Assembly (NCBI RefSeq): GCF_910592395.1
Contig: NC_088318.1
Span: forward strand, 62,001-126,000
Reading direction: 5' to 3'
Length of the DNA: 64,000 nucleotides
Origin: Lineus longissimus
Lineage: Eukaryota; Nemertea; Pilidiophora; Heteronemertea; Lineidae
The position numbers and the translations under genes were made by a program. Under the pieces are notes generated by a model. The model ran no database searches, was not told the DNA's origin, and worked only from the letters and a program-made list of their open reading frames with translations. Of the stretch, positions 1-13,469 are shown in pieces (the first letter of the stretch is position 1; every line of letters starts with the position of its first letter).

Positions 1-534
1 CTAAGGCTTGTTGATTTCACCAGTTAAAGATGCTTTTAGTGCAAGAAGAAAGTGATCAAGAGCCACTTTAGGAAAGAAGTGAGTAAGTAACGTATCTAGC
101 AAATAGACAGCCAGATCACCAGGTCTTGTGTGGACACAATGAAGGTGGATATGGCAAAGAAGCCACTTCGAGGCATTCTCTCCACATGAAGAAATGGTGG
201 CCAACTCCATCCACTCTGGTATATTTGATTCTACAAAAGAGATTTTCCATCATGATGCTACAGGACCATTTCCTCCCAACTGATTCATTGGTTGCAGGTA
301 TTGGAGAAGAAATGGTCCTTCTAGCAAGGACACGATAGCCATGCTGTGAAACGAAAACCAATAGCGCGCGAGTCGAGCCAGGGTGAATTCGATTCCAATC
401 AACGTCATAGTCTCATGTTTAACCTCTGCAGGTATGACCTGCAGAACGCCAGTCAATACCGTCATAAGCAAGTTGCTGCGGGCGAGTCTGGCAAAGAGAG
501 AACGAATTTCTCCCCATGTTCCAGACACGCATCG

Positions 535-1313
535 ACAAAGGGGCTGATTACTTAAGGATCCATCCCTTGGATTGTGATTGTAGCTAAAACCACCTGGGCG
601 GTTTTTCTGAAACTCTGGATGACACCATGGCCCAAAACATAACTTATGGTAAAACAATGAATGGGAATTGACCTTATTAATATATTTTGTCTTCAAACCC
701 AAAAACAAGGGGTAAATAGTGGGAGCTTTGCATTTCTAGACATTCAACAAGAATCGCCATGACAAACTCCTCAAGATAGTGAAAAAATTATTTAACATTT
801 CGATTGTCTTGAAAAAATCAATGATTTGGCAGTTTTGCCTCAAATTTCTGTCGTGGGGTTTATTCAGCCAAGCCAATCATGACATAAGCCAATTGTCAGT
901 TGTTAATCCCTTATTATGAGTGCTATTGACAAGATTACCTGTTCATGGGCTTTGCTACTTCTTCTAAGGGGTGCAAGCAGAACCCAAATGAAGTTAAAAG
1001 ACGTGTTTCCCTCAATCTGTTTAATAATGACCACCTGTTCCCCCTGCCTCAAAGTGGTACAGTCCAATAGAAGTCCTGGGGTACCTTTACAATTCTTGAG
1101 GAGTTTGTCATGATGATTCTTGTGGAATTTCTAAAAATGCAAAGCTCCAACTATTTACCAGTCGTTTTTGGGTTTGACGCAAGACAAAAGAAATTAATTG
1201 GGTCAATTTCAATTCATGGTGTCATCCATGCCAGTTTCAGAAAAATCGCCCTGGTAGTTTTTGGTACAATCACAATCCAAGGGATGGATCCTTAAGCACT
1301 CAGCCCCTTTCAC
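535..1313. repeat. Imperfect long inverted repeat (fold-back element)
   Basis: The segment at about 535-777 reappears reverse-complemented at about 1,093-1,313. Shared blocks include AAGGATCCATCCCTTGG and CATGACAAACTCCTCAAG, separated by small indels and substitutions. The spacer of roughly 315 bases shows no coding capacity that I recognise. The outer ends read acaaaggggctga on the left and tcagcccctttcac on the right, so they look like diverged terminal inverted repeats. I see no transposase, so this is best described as a decayed non-autonomous fold-back or MITE-like element; the family is unknown. Confidence 0.7.
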
Positions 1314-1865
1314 AAAAACGGAATCTGATAATGCAGCTAGAGCTGAGTAAAGGAGACCTCTTGCTCAGAATGGTAATGCATGAGGGTCGTTCTATGGTAT
1401 AATTGACGCTAACGTTGTCACCAGCAGATAAATGAGTAGGTTGGTGAAAATAAAGATGGTAATGAAATAAACTATCACTTTCGGCTTGAGCTATTAAGCT
1501 AACACACGTGTGTGTGATGTTCTGTCAATAAAGCTAACCTAAAACAGCATAACATGAGCTAGGATGGTCCCGACGAGATGAATTGCTTTATGCTTATCAC
1601 CGCCGTAACGGTAAAAAATTAGTGTCAAAAAAATTTCAATTGATAAAACAAAATTATTTTTGGGAAAGAATACTTTTTTTAATATATTGGAAAGTGCTTA
1701 CTCTATTTCTCTAATGAAAAAACAAGAAATACAAAAAAAAATTGAATTCATATTTTTCGCAATTTTACTCAAACATCGATTCCATGGATCATGCGTCAAC
1801 GTAAAGTTCACGTCCAAACCTCCAGCGTAAATTCTTCCAATGTCTTCAAGCTGTTCGTTATGGTA

Positions 1866-1971
1866 CAGTAGAACCTCCCTTAATAGTGGACACCTCTCTA
1901 ATCAGGACACCTCTCTATTGAGGACAGCACTTGTCAGTCCCGAGGGTGTCCTTAATAGAGAGGTTCTACTG
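1866..1971. mobile_element. Short MITE with cagtagaacctc termini and TA flanks
   Basis: The 106-bp element starts with cagtagaacctc and ends with gaggttctactg, a perfect 12-base terminal inverted repeat, and is flanked on both sides by TA. Its interior repeats the theme of 'ggacacctctctaat', partly as inverted copies. Short elements with CAGT-type termini and a TA target duplication are typical of non-autonomous pogo/Tigger or other Tc1-mariner relatives. The family assignment is inference from the ends only. Confidence 0.7.
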
Positions 1972-2821
1972 TATTGTAAAGACATCCCATTGACATGCCC
2001 ATTCAATGTTTTCGTGACAGAACCATATAATGTGTTCTCAATGACAGCCCTGCTACTTGAATAGTTAACGTCTTCCAGGATCAGCATTGCCATTATCTGT
2101 GTTAAATATCAACTCCACCAACTACCTGTTGTCCCAGACGTGGACCACCTCGTCTGGTTTCACCCGTGAACCTTGATATTTATTAGTATGCATGTGAGAA
2201 ATCAAATCGCCAATAATTCCCATAGATGACACAGGTGGACGTTCAAGATCAAGAAACACCATAATCGAGCGCCTCCCGAATGCTGATATTTGTAATACAA
2301 ATTGTTCGCCTCAAAGAAGTCTGCCGGAACACGGTAATTGAGGGTATCGCTAAAACTAAAACTTCAAATCGGGGATGAAGACATACGCAGAGAGACACAT
2401 TTCATCTCTTAGTGATTTCATCATATATGATGGCTGGTCCGATTGTAACTGTGTATTAAGTGTATGAATGCATCGAGAACATGTAGAACAAGAGAGACCA
2501 TCAGGTAGTTTGTTCTCATTGTGAATTCCTGGTTTGAGAAATCCTCAAGTGAGTAATCAGAGGAATAGGTAAGCGGGAAATTCCCACACGAGTGCAGCTG
2601 ACCTCCCTTCTCCCTACAGTCCCAGCAGCTGTATCCTGAGATTACGATCATATTGGCCCCCTCCCCTCCCTGGTGTGCCAACAACGCCCCTGCCGCAGCT
2701 GCGACAGACTCGAGTTGGAGTCAGTTTATTTTATAGGAGGAATTAAATATTCATTGGTCAGTCGTTCAATGGTTGATTGTTAACTTGCATCATATTACAA
2801 TCATCAGCCAGTGGTTGAAGG

Positions 2822-3450
2822 TTGATTGACTTGCCCTAGATAACATTCATCGGATTGACTGACTTGCCCGAGACTACATTCAGCACTCAGTTGTTGCAGG
2901 GTTGACTGTCTTGCCCTAGATAACATTCATCGGATTGACTGACTTGCCCGAGACTACATTCATCGGATTGACTGACTTGCCCTAGATAACATTCATCGGA
3001 TTGACTGACTTGCCCGAGACTACATTCATCGGATTGACTGACTTGCTCTAGATAACATTCATCGGATTGACTGACTTGCCCGAGACTACATTCATCGGAT
3101 TGACTGACTTGCCCTAGATAACATTCATCGGATTGACTGTCTTGCCCGAGACTACATTCAACACTCAGTTGTTGCAGGGTTGACTGACTTGCCCTAGATT
3201 ACATTCATCGGATTGACTGACTTGCCCGAGACTACATTCATCGGATTGACTGACTTGCCCGAGACTACATTCATCGGATTGACTGACTTGCCCGAGACTA
3301 CATTCAACACACAGTTGTTGCAGGGTTGACTGTCTTGCCCTAGATTACATTCATCGGATTGACTGACTTGCCCGAGACTACATTCAGCACTCAGTTGTTG
3401 CAGGGTTGACAGTCTTGCCCTAGATTACATCTATCACTCAGTGGTTGAAG
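2822..3450. repeat. 33-bp minisatellite with two alternating unit types
   Basis: Units built on 'cattcatcggattgactgacttgcc' recur about every 33 bases. Two variants differ after 'gcc': 'cgagactaca' and 'ctagataaca'. They often alternate, giving 66-bp dimers. A longer insert, 'cagttgttgcagggttgact', interrupts the array at intervals (near 2,890, 3,168, 3,312 and 3,395). No coding frame is apparent. Confidence 0.9.
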
Positions 3451-4047
3451 GTCGACTAATGACTCCCGCTACATGTAGTACACATGAGAAAGTGTTAACA
3501 AGCTATGACATAAAAAATGAACTAATTCCCACGAAATCGTGGCAACTCCTATAATTCTTTTTGCTGTGGATGGGATTTTGCCTAATATCAATCGATAGGT
3601 GCACTGGGGCCATCAAGGATAGATTATGAGGAAGAGTGGAGACCGGCTAGAAGTGATTATCGCGATGTAGGGAATGGGAACAGAGCACCGAGATATGTTA
3701 GGTTGGGGAGAAAAAACCAAGGTAGTGATAATGAGAGGGAAGGTAAGAAACTGCTGGTAGGACCCCCGGCGCCTTACTTCTATCAGCGAAGGACAACAGC
3801 CACCTCTCAATATGCATAATCATGGTACTGAGAATGTCTACCGAGTATATATGGAATGTTCTTGAGATGTTAGGGAGTCGAATTTACATTTAGGCAAGAC
3901 ACGATAATTCCGTGTCCCATCGCTTCCCCTATCTACACGCAACACGGTACTGAGAATGTGTAGCGAGATATACGGTGTGTTCTTGAGAAAAAATACGAAA
4001 GTTGAGCAGAGTTGAGAAGTTGACGTTATATTAAGCTTAGAGACAAG

Positions 4048-4219
4048 AATACAGTGCCTTACCGCTGCCCTAATCTCAATGTGCATTGGGAATACAGTGC
4101 CTTACCGCTGCCCTAATCTCAATGTGCATTGGGAATACAGTGCCTTACCGCTGCCCTAATCTCAATGTGCATTGGGAATACAGTGCCTTACCGCTGCCCT
4201 AATCTCAATGTGCATTGGG
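4048..4219. repeat. 43-bp tandem repeat, 4 copies
   Basis: The unit begins aatacagtgccttaccgctg and ends with 'atgtgcattggg'. It starts at 4,048, 4,091, 4,134 and 4,177. The copies are essentially identical, which indicates a recent expansion. A partly similar sequence upstream (around 3,835 and 3,950, 'ggtactgagaatgt') is a separate two-copy duplication. Confidence 0.92.
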
Positions 4220-7200
4220 ATAAACAAACATAACAATCCTCCTTTCCCACGCACTTTTGAAAAAATTTCGAAGTACAAAATTTTTTTGTCACTTTTTTTT
4301 CGCTCAAAATGAACCAACATCACCAATATCATCAGTCCTAAAACTTTTTTGACTTTGAAAATTGGGCTTGAGTTTGGGATACTCACTCTACAGGACTTCA
4401 TTCCCAATACATTCTCACCCAAAGCAGTGTTACCAGGGCCGTATCCACTGACTGAGATAACTCTAACTGTGACTGACTCCTGAATAAATCCCACTCTATA
4501 CCTAATACACCAGCCATCCTGTACAACCTAATACACCAACCATCAAAATGCGACACAATACACTCAACATCACCATCAAGTTGCCATTCATTGTGGAAAC
4601 GTAATTTCTGAATTACCCATGAGTTCTAATGAAAATGCGACAAAAGCGCCAAGTGAAATCTGATACAGAATAAATATCATCCAGATCCATCATGAATGAT
4701 ACTGTATTTCCGTCAGCCGACACTGCCGTTTATGATGGAGTGATGACTTCAAATAAGCACATTTTCATCCAAGAGCCAGGATGCTATGGGGTGTCAACTA
4801 TTTACTGATATAATTATCTATTAGGTAAGTTTCGCAGTACGTACGAAATCATCATCGTACTTCGTATAAACAAAATCTGTTTTCACATACCACCTTTAAC
4901 AATCCTACACTGCGAAATTCGCGATTTGAGGTAAAACAGTTGATTTCGTATCTGTTCACTTTGGATGTATTGGGAAATATGATTGCAGCCTGCAGTGATA
5001 CACAATGACCGAGGGCTATGGCGCTCACTGTGCAGGTCATGTACGGGTTGCAGGCACACACTAGTACACAGCCTTCAAAGACACCCACCTCAATACGTAA
5101 GGCCTTAAACAAGACCAAATATATATCCTTCTTCATGTCTCATTTGTCGGCTGCTCGGCAAATAAATGAAATGGTTAACAATTTATTAGATTTCACCCCA
5201 GATATATTGGACATTAGTCGACCTCCCGTAGTTCATGCAGTGGAATATTCGGCAATAAACTCATGATTCCAGAAATATAGTGGCGGCTATTGATGGTGTT
5301 CAGCCAAATCGTTTACAAGGATCACAGTCCATTAGGCTTTAAGTTTGACAACTCCTTAAAATGAGAATACATCTCTGAACGAGATGTTAGTGAACACCAC
5401 TTCAACCACCTATCTTACGAGTGGACATGTCGAACACCAGTACCTGACAACTACTTTATACCACCAGAAATTATTCCACTTCTATTTGAAATGCTTCAAG
5501 GGCGCAATTTCCCATAACGTGTAGGCATTGGTATGAATATCTGAAATAAATAAATTAGTATTCGAAATGGAAACGACGAGTTTAAACTGCCTAAACATGC
5601 TAAAGAGAAGTGCGTCTACAACTGACTGTCAAAACAAGTGTCTGTTGGTGAGTATGACGAGGCAAGTGTTCTCATTAAACATCATTATCAATTAAAACCC
5701 TTTATCCGTATCATTATTTATGTATGGTACCAACACGGAAACAGTGTTTTTACGATAACATGCACGATGTAAGCGAAAAGGTGACCATTCTATCTACACT
5801 TTGACGAGTGCTGCACTGCCCTTCCCAAAGCAGCCACTGGAAGTGACGATTTTTCGGGACAATGCTAATGGTAGGGGAATGATCGATAAACCTGCAGACA
5901 GATTTGGTAAGAAGTCATTTTGGAACAGATGTGGGCTTCATGACCGTTAAAAACCCGAGCGCTCCAACTGCTATGGGCAGGCCACGGCTGAGCGCTTCGC
6001 AGACGACGGGAGAGGAAGAACCGTTACCTCGCCATTCGTCAGACATCGACTTCTTCTACCTCCCCAAAAGGCTCGGACACAGATTCAATATTTGAAGATT
6101 TGCTCGCTTTGGCATAACAAAGCCAAAGAACATAACAGGTAACTGAAAGAGGCGAAAAACCTTGTCTGGTGCCATAAAAGAGGGACATAAAAAGGTTGAG
6201 GCTGTGTTTACTTGTAACTGGCGTTGGGGGATCGTTAAACCACAAAGTTTGCTCATCTTCTGTTCATCGCTGGTACAGAACAAAGTCGAACACATCTCTA
6301 GAAGATTCGAGTTATCAACAGGTTGCACTTTATCATATGAGCTGGCATCTGGGTATCAGGTAGTTGAAATGAGGAGTTTGTGCTAACGATCGGCTATTAA
6401 ACGACAACAAGATTATCTGCCGTTTACAACGAATCAATTTACATTTAATTGTCTGTCGAAGTGAATTCTCATTGCGCTCACCCAGTCGCACAAGAAGACT
6501 CCCATTTCCCAAGGAACTACTCCTAATCAAACAATCTATCTGAATTCGAACAGTTTGTCAGCTAACAAGTTCAGTCCTTGCGTGCGCAGCCCAAACGACA
6601 GCAATCGGTAGCAGACGACACTTTAGATCATAACTCTCCAGGTACAAGACCCAGCTGAACGCTACACCAATATTGGCCCAAGGCATTACGCTTAATGACC
6701 TCGGTAATGGCGAGTTAATGAAACCACTAATAAGATTGAGTGGCCTACTCATCAATGTTATTGTATTGTATTTGATGGAGATTAACTGGCGGTGAGAGTG
6801 ATTCGGGCGCTTTCATCTCGTCAGGGATTGTCACTGCATTAAGTGGATCCTTTTATCGAAAACATCCCAGCTTTGTTGTGAAATAAATAAGGTTTAACTA
6901 CAGGCAGTTCTGTTCTGGGAATGTGTGGCTCGACGTAATTGGAATGCTTTCCAAAACCAAATAAATGACAAACGAATGGGAAAACATTTGATAAGATCAA
7001 CAAAATATAAAAGTCGAAACTCCACTAACATTTTCAGCCAAACCTTGAAATGAACGTCGAAACCGATGACAGTGAAATAAACGCTTAAACCCACCAACAC
7101 AAAGTGGGAAATATTGATAATATTATTTTGCTTGGATCCAATTGGAGTTTTCATGGCAATTCTATTGAAAGAAACTTTGATGTGGAGCGGCAATAGTCTA

Positions 7201-8185
7201 ACACTAGCTTGCCACTTTCAGCTGCGGGCAAAGCCATGTTAACATGGCAAACAGGCTTATAGGAATCCTTTATTCTCCTAATTGGCTAAACTGTAGTCTA
7301 GTCATCTCGATACATGTATCTCTATCGAACCCAGACACTGGACCAATAGGTCTTCATTGTACGATACGAACAAGATTCCATATCTTCGAAGCCATGCTCG
7401 AAACATTTATATAGCGGAATCATCCGACCAGCAGTAGCGTCCACTACTGAGTGGACGGGGAATTGAGCAGTGCGATAAGCCATTATTAATGAGGGGTAAG
7501 AGGGGTGAGGAAATATTGGTGCACCTGCGCCAAGCAACCGTGGCGTTGGGGAGTGGTCCGGAAAGTCGGGAGACGCGCATGTTTAGGATTTCTGACACAA
7601 AAGCAATGGTTTATTGATGAAACAGACGTCACTTCTAATAACGCTGTTTGTGACGCCGACAGATTGTCGTGTATAAGTACATGTATAGGCAGCCTCCAGT
7701 GTGCTAGCTTATAGAATTTTATTTCGAACTTTTCTACATCGATAATTGTAATGCGAAGAATATATTTATTGATGATTGGTTTGTTTCCTGTTTCAACCAC
7801 ACCAACAAATCCACGATTGATTTGGCATATTTGTACACCTTTTTAGAACTTCAAAGTTGGTACAGATCTCATGTCATGTCGTTATGTATATTTCGAGTTA
7901 GACTTATCACGCAATTGCGTTAGAAAATCAACATCGAGTAATTTCTTATTGATTCCATGGTTAGATTATTAGACAGCGGGAAAGAAATGGTCTCCTCAGG
8001 TGAAATCGATGAAACTAGAATTGGAATGTTAAACGATTTTTCTTACGTTTGGGTTAGAAATGCGATATTTTCATTGGCACGTGTATATTCAGTTATCATC
8101 GAGTCTCTTCAATTTTCATCAAGAATCGTGTTGCCAATGATTTTATGAACAAAGCAGCCTTCAAACCGATATTTGAAGTTGGACA

Positions 8186-8208
8186 TTTTACCAATAATAT
8201 TGGTAAAA
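8186..8208. repeat. 23-bp AT-rich palindrome
   Basis: Arms ttttaccaat and attggtaaaa flank a three-base centre. It stands alone in non-coding sequence, and no function can be assigned. Confidence 0.6.
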
Positions 8209-9742
8209 ATGTAGATCTTTTAGTAATTGAAAACGCTATTGAAGCTGTTTGATTCAATGTTATTGAACGACAATAAACAGTATGAAGACGCTTTGTCTTC
8301 AAAATGCGACTCTTATTTGGTGTATCCACCAAATGTATACGCTTTGTCTTCTCTTAAAATCGATTCAACTTCTGGACGTAAAGACATGTTACATCGATCT
8401 GCTTCGTAGCCCTGGAAACTGTTCTGCCGTATTTGTGTTTGTCTCAGAATAAAGAAGACTTTTAAAAACTAACATCGATCTGCTACAAGGCCCTACGGGG
8501 GCTACAGTTACCATTTGGCTTTCGATAAAAAACTGATGAATGGCCTGCGAGGAACAGGTTGAGCAAATACATTGTTTGAAATACGATTGGTAAATGTGGC
8601 CGTTTTATTGGGTAGTCTTAGTCCGGACAACAGACTGATAGTATTTTGTATCCAATGAGCCCGCGGGTAGAATTTGGTCGGCCGATAAACACATCCGCTG
8701 TATGTATCAACGCTTGCGGCGAATTCTAGCTGAACTCGGCCTTTGTAACTCCTTCCTTTAAATGAAATATCTTTTACCCGAGCCTGGCCAAGGGGAAACT
8801 TCCGAAAGTAGCGTTTTGGCCGACCGATGAACACCACTTTTGCCTGTGCGTGATCGTGCGGCAAGTTCTAGCTGCCTTTTAGATAAAGACCTTATCGAAG
8901 CTCTAAAAATATCGCCTTGGTGTCACCAATTACTGGTGATCCTAAGTGCGCACACCTTTATTACTCTGGTATTGGGGGATAGTCCTAACCACTCAATTCG
9001 TTCAAAAGCTCAAATCAGAACTATAAGAGCGATCTTTGCAATTTGGTAAAATCAAATTTGTCCTGCATCGCCTCAAGTTACTTATAAGTCCTTATACTCG
9101 TCAAGATATTAATGTTTCGAATAATGTCAACATTTGCTTCATAAAGACTTGAGGCATAGAGTTCATTTGTGTCCAGATAAGTCCGATACTTGAATATTTC
9201 GGTCGACTGGGCTGATTTAGATGTCCATTGGAAATTAGACATGAAAGCTCTTATTATCTGTCATCATTGTGCCGTAATGGGCCTTAACAAGAATTTTGTT
9301 CTACCAGACGATATTTTTGAGATGATAAACTATAATATGTCAGTGACAATTCTCAACTGAGTCATATTTTTGCAATTTTGAGAAAATGCAGGGATATTGC
9401 TTTTCAACAGGCACTGACCTCTCATGCAGTCAAAAAACGGCAGCTTTTAATTTCCTTTAAATTTATTTTGAATTGATGACGAAATCTACAAGACAACCAA
9501 TCAGGTATTTTTGACAATATTTGCTTTTACTAGCGGGATGTGTTTTCGAGAAAACAGGGGAAGAGTATAACGAGGCTCGCAATGGACAATGACAGCTAAG
9601 TCCAATGCGTTAACAGTTGCTTAATGGTCATGTCAGCCTTGATTATATTCACGCCAGGCTTGGAGAAGGCTGCTTAGTTACCAATAACTAACTCAATTTC
9701 CACTTGACCACATTCGTGCACTACACTCGCATTACAATTAAG

Positions 9743-9857
9743 TATTCTTGATTTGAGCCAATGCCTTGGGGGATTGGCCAGTGTGATTTTCCACATGGAT
9801 GTCAACGATTCGGGAAGCCATGCCTGCCACACCACCGCGCGAACATTCCCTTCCCCG
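9743..9857 (+). CDS. Possible cadherin-repeat exon (weak)
   Basis: Between an AG at 9,741-9,742 and a consensus donor gtaagc at 9,858 an open frame contains ASVIFHMDVNDSG. Cadherin repeats end in a beta strand followed by the calcium-binding linker DxNDN, and 'V-I-F-H-M-D-V-N-D' fits that pattern. The residue after DVND is Ser, and the residues that follow do not give the usual N-x-P. The same motif also loosely resembles the D-x-G-x-Y-x-C of Ig domains. I see no continuous gene model. This may be an isolated exon, a pseudoexon or chance. Confidence 0.2.
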
Positions 9858-12348
9858 GTAAGCCTATACAAGTGAGGTATTCCCCTCCTCCAAACGCGCA
9901 GACCAGGAACACCCAACTCAAAGAAATAGCTAGTTGCAATCAATTTAACGGCAGAAGTAATATTTTCATTTGAGCTCGCATGGAAAGAATGCAATAATCT
10001 GGGCAATAAATTCTTTGGATACAATCGCGGCTGTCGTGCAGGAGCCGATCAAAAGGTTTATATTAATAGTGCCAACTGAGATTGGACACCAGATATTCTT
10101 GCAATGACGCCAACTTTGATCGCTCGCCAACTAGACCAATATTCGGCCACAATGGAGAAAGAAAGTAACGTTGATCTTATAAGCAAAAACCAATTAGGTA
10201 TGTGTTGATTATATCATGGTTCCTATGGGCATCCAAACAACACATTGGTAAGTTATGGTTTACCGCTCCGCCCGGTCAACCAAACAATACCCGATGGCGG
10301 CACAACTATTGATTTGGTAACATTCCCTTATCATTAGTAAACCCTTCATGTTTATGAACATGATTCAGTTTTTTAACTTAACAAGAAGTGGCCAATCCTT
10401 AACTCTTTCTGGGATCAGCTTTCTTTAATATTTGGATAATGAACGATTGTCTGATGAGTGTTATGGCTTATGCATGGCGTTCTTGAGATGTCGTGTTATC
10501 GGCGTCTCTTGCAACAACCGCAACACGGTCACATGGCAGAATGGACTTATGATCAGGGGGACGATGTTATCAAAAACTACAAAGGCGACTTTCCGGAAAC
10601 TTGCATGACTGACCCATGCCATTCATGGCCCATGTGATTAATAATGGTAGATGAATGACTTCACCTTGACCTCATTAATATCTTTGGTCGTGCTTCAAGC
10701 CCTAAATAGTAGGTGAGACAATGAGCGTTTTATAATGACATTACTTGTCAGAGTTACCGTGACACTATTCTCAAAGTCGACGAAAAATAATTTTATTCTT
10801 CTCCCAAGAACAGCACAGAAGCATGCAGCTAGTAACTACAAAATCTGTCAGTGTTCCCAAAATATCAGTGGCACATGTTCATTCAGCCAAGACTTCAGTT
10901 ACATAAGACATGTTGTCAATAGTTGTAACAATCAGACCGCTCATAGTTGTGTGGACGCCAGGCCTAATCCCCTTACATGAATAATGATGTAACTGTCTCA
11001 GCTGTACGACTACAAAGCTATTGATAGACGCTTGAACAGACAGATAAACACTCGATTCTATTGTTTCTGCTCTTGGTATTCGTTCTTTTTACAAGACTGA
11101 TAGTGAAGTTGATATCTGCCGATCATAGAACAGAACACGTTGTTTTCTTACGAGCATATTAACAGGAAAGGAGTTCGCCACATGCCAAACAGACTTTGTG
11201 ATTGACGTCGCTTGATCGATGAAAAAATGTGTGTTTACGGCAGAACCCTGCACCTGCCTCAATGATCAAATGGGACTACTTTTACAGAAGATGCCATCGC
11301 CTAGCGCCTCATTACACACCTTTCAGCTTCCAAGTAGAACATAACTAATCCTGCTAATTAGTTTTAATTATAACTAGTTCAATTAGTTTGACTGTGCAGC
11401 TGTGACTGTGATGCTGCATAATGTATCGTCACATCCGTTCACTACTTCTTGTCATCAACTTTAAATGTTCTTCCAGGCAAAATACCTTGGATAGGATCGA
11501 AGTTACAATGCTCTTGATCATGATGTCAAGTCACCCAGCTGCCGTAACTCCATACATCAGTTTGTATGATCATGGGCGTACTGCTTGTATTTACTTCAAA
11601 GTTTCGCATAAATAATGACAGACTTATAGACGAGTCAACGAATCCCCGTTGTGATGAAATCCAATGTTTCCACGGAGCTACACGATGGAGTCGGTTTGCT
11701 TCTTTGTCAAGAACTCTTCATGCACTCAGAGTCTGCGCCTTGTGACGGAAAAGGGTGCATTGTTACTCGAACTCCAGCAGTGAGGGAACAAGAATGTTCC
11801 AGAGGAAAAACAAAACATCAGCCGAGCAGAAGAACTTCAAATGTTAATGAAAATCTTTTAAAATCTGCGCAAATTTTTTCGCCTTTGAAGTCTGTTATGA
11901 TTCAAGTCAGTTTTTATCATTTCTTAGTTCCAAGTTTAATAAAACTGGTGGATTATTGAAGCAATCAAGCGGAGCTAGTTTTAATTTAACGCTTCGTTTT
12001 CTTACGGTCTCGGCAAATACCGTGATCTCAGGATCCAGTCAATCCACTGCATCTACCTAAAGTACAGAGAACCACCTGTAACCAAACAGCGTCCCTGTGC
12101 TTGTGAATGTGTGATTTGCATTCTTCGCTGGATTACGATGGTTATCCTAAAAACCCGATGTCGAAGTCATTGCAAAAGCAGGTAGTACCATTACATTTCA
12201 GTGGCAAAGTGGTGTCTAACTCGCCTCGTCCGACCCTTTCTGTGACATGTTACCTAATGTATCGCATGTGGTCATTTTCGAGGCAAAACCCGGGATGAAT
12301 TTACTATCGTCCTAAATATCAATCTGTGGCAAACGTACAACGCTACAG

Positions 12349-12554
12349 CACACACGACTCCGATTCCAAACTCATCATCCGAGTGACATTCATAAATGTC
12401 ACACCGCCCCCAGCTGTCGAAGGACCATCATCATTTCGCGTGAGTGTCTTTGAAACCTCACCCATGGGATCTCACAATGAGGTTCCCGTCAACCCATCAT
12501 CGAATACCAACCTCAACCTCCAGCTCGTCACCTCGCTTATGTCACATAAAAGAT
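12349..12554 (+). CDS. Possible cadherin-like exon (weak)
   Basis: An open frame runs from an acceptor (cgctacag, ending 12,348) to a consensus donor (gtaagt at 12,555). It has a strong preference for C in third codon positions, unlike the surrounding DNA. The translated segment contains LIIRVTFINVTPPP, then FRVSVFETSPMGS. This resembles the junction of two extracellular cadherin repeats: the last strand, a degenerate linker, then the V-x-V-x-E-x-x-P-x-G start of the next. The calcium-binding DxND is absent from the linker. Upstream, around 12,130, a frame reads LDYDGYPKN, which resembles the LDYE block of cadherin repeats. Domain identity is inference; it may be part of one gene with the weak exon at 9.7 kb. 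Confidence 0.3.
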
Positions 12555-12879
12555 GTAAGTACCAAGTAAAAGCGGGGCCCCCAAGCTCACGATGCCTTCA
12601 ACCAACTAAATGTATGCACACCAAGCGAATGTTACCGAATGAGTCATTTGACTTTGAAAGGATAGAAATCCTGTAGGACCTAAACCGGAACTATGACTGA
12701 TCACTTCTAAATATCTCGTGTCAAGATCGCTCCGTGTTGATTGTGAACCACAAAACACCGATAGCGACGACGACACGATCAAAAGAAACAAGGTGCGAAT
12801 AGTTGGTTTTTATCATTTAAAATGACAACTGAGTCGACAGAAGATTTCAATATGTAAAGATATCACTCCGTATCGTTGT

Positions 12880-13064
12880 TCAGCGGCACAACTCACGGAA
12901 GGAAGGACTCCAAACGGAAACCGGAAAGTCAAGACAAAGTAATTTGTAATGGACTGCCGATACGTGCTCCGGCTTATAATGACTTTTCCTACTCGAGTAG
13001 TTCTCTGAAGAGAACAGTTCTGAAACTCCGAAAGAAGCAGCTGCTGGCTGGGTTGCATTATTGA
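12880..13064 (+). CDS. Unidentified basic C-terminal exon candidate
   Basis: A frame open from before 12,880 to a TGA stop (ending 13,064) encodes a Lys/Arg/Ser-rich stretch, including YSSSSLKRTVLKLRKKQ, and ends in AGLHY. It follows the cadherin-like segment on the same strand by about 300 bases and could be the cytoplasmic tail of such a protein. There is no domain evidence; the composition and length could also arise by chance. Confidence 0.2.
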
Positions 13065-13335
13065 AGTGTGATTTGCTCCAAATTCGCAACTGGCTCAAAG
13101 GCGGCCCGCCGACATGAGGCCATCGATATCGCCCTGGACGGGATATGGAAACACTTAGAGAAGAAAAGATTTGTTTTAAGTGCCTCTGCAGCCATTTTGA
13201 CTTCATGTCTAGTCGCAAGGCCACAATCTTGAATTCTCACAGTAGACTTACAAACCCGTAGTTCACTCATTAAGTGAGATCAGAACTGATATGTATATAT
13301 GGTTCGATGGCGCGAATAACTAATACCACTATCAC

Positions 13336-13464
13336 GGTTACAGGAAAATTCGTCCCCGGATAATTCGTCCCCGGAAAATTCGTCCCCGCAAATTCGTCCC
13401 CGGATAATTCGTCCCCAAGGAAAATTCGTCCCCGAGGATGTTTCGTCCCCGGAAAATTCGTTCA
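13336..13464. repeat. aattcgtccccg short tandem repeat, dispersed family copy 1
   Basis: Seven or so copies of a 13-16-base unit around aattcgtccccg follow the lead-in 'ggttacagga'. The same lead-in and units recur at 34,756-34,812, so this is a dispersed element with an internal tandem array rather than a local slippage product. Confidence 0.8.
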
Positions 13465-13469
13465 CGAGG

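Larger units (their letters stand above)
3460..9740. other. Gene-poor stretch with no supportable gene
   Basis: Apart from the 43-bp tandem repeat at 4,048-4,219 and the small palindrome at 8,186-8,208, I find nothing recognisable. Open frames are short (under 120 codons), overlap one another on both strands and do not end at good splice sites. The sequence around 8,690-8,730 is loosely repeated at 8,822-8,880, a diverged direct duplication around 'ttctagctg'. Confidence 0.5.

Noticed and set aside
1-210. 69-codon minus-strand open frame ending at the window edge
   Set aside because: It looks mildly protein-like but has no recognisable family, no clear splice sites and overlapping open frames on both strands. 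It is not supportable as a gene.
9674-10024. 116-codon minus-strand open frame
   Set aside because: No motif, and it overlaps a plus-strand segment with a better splice donor and cadherin-like pattern. Probably chance.
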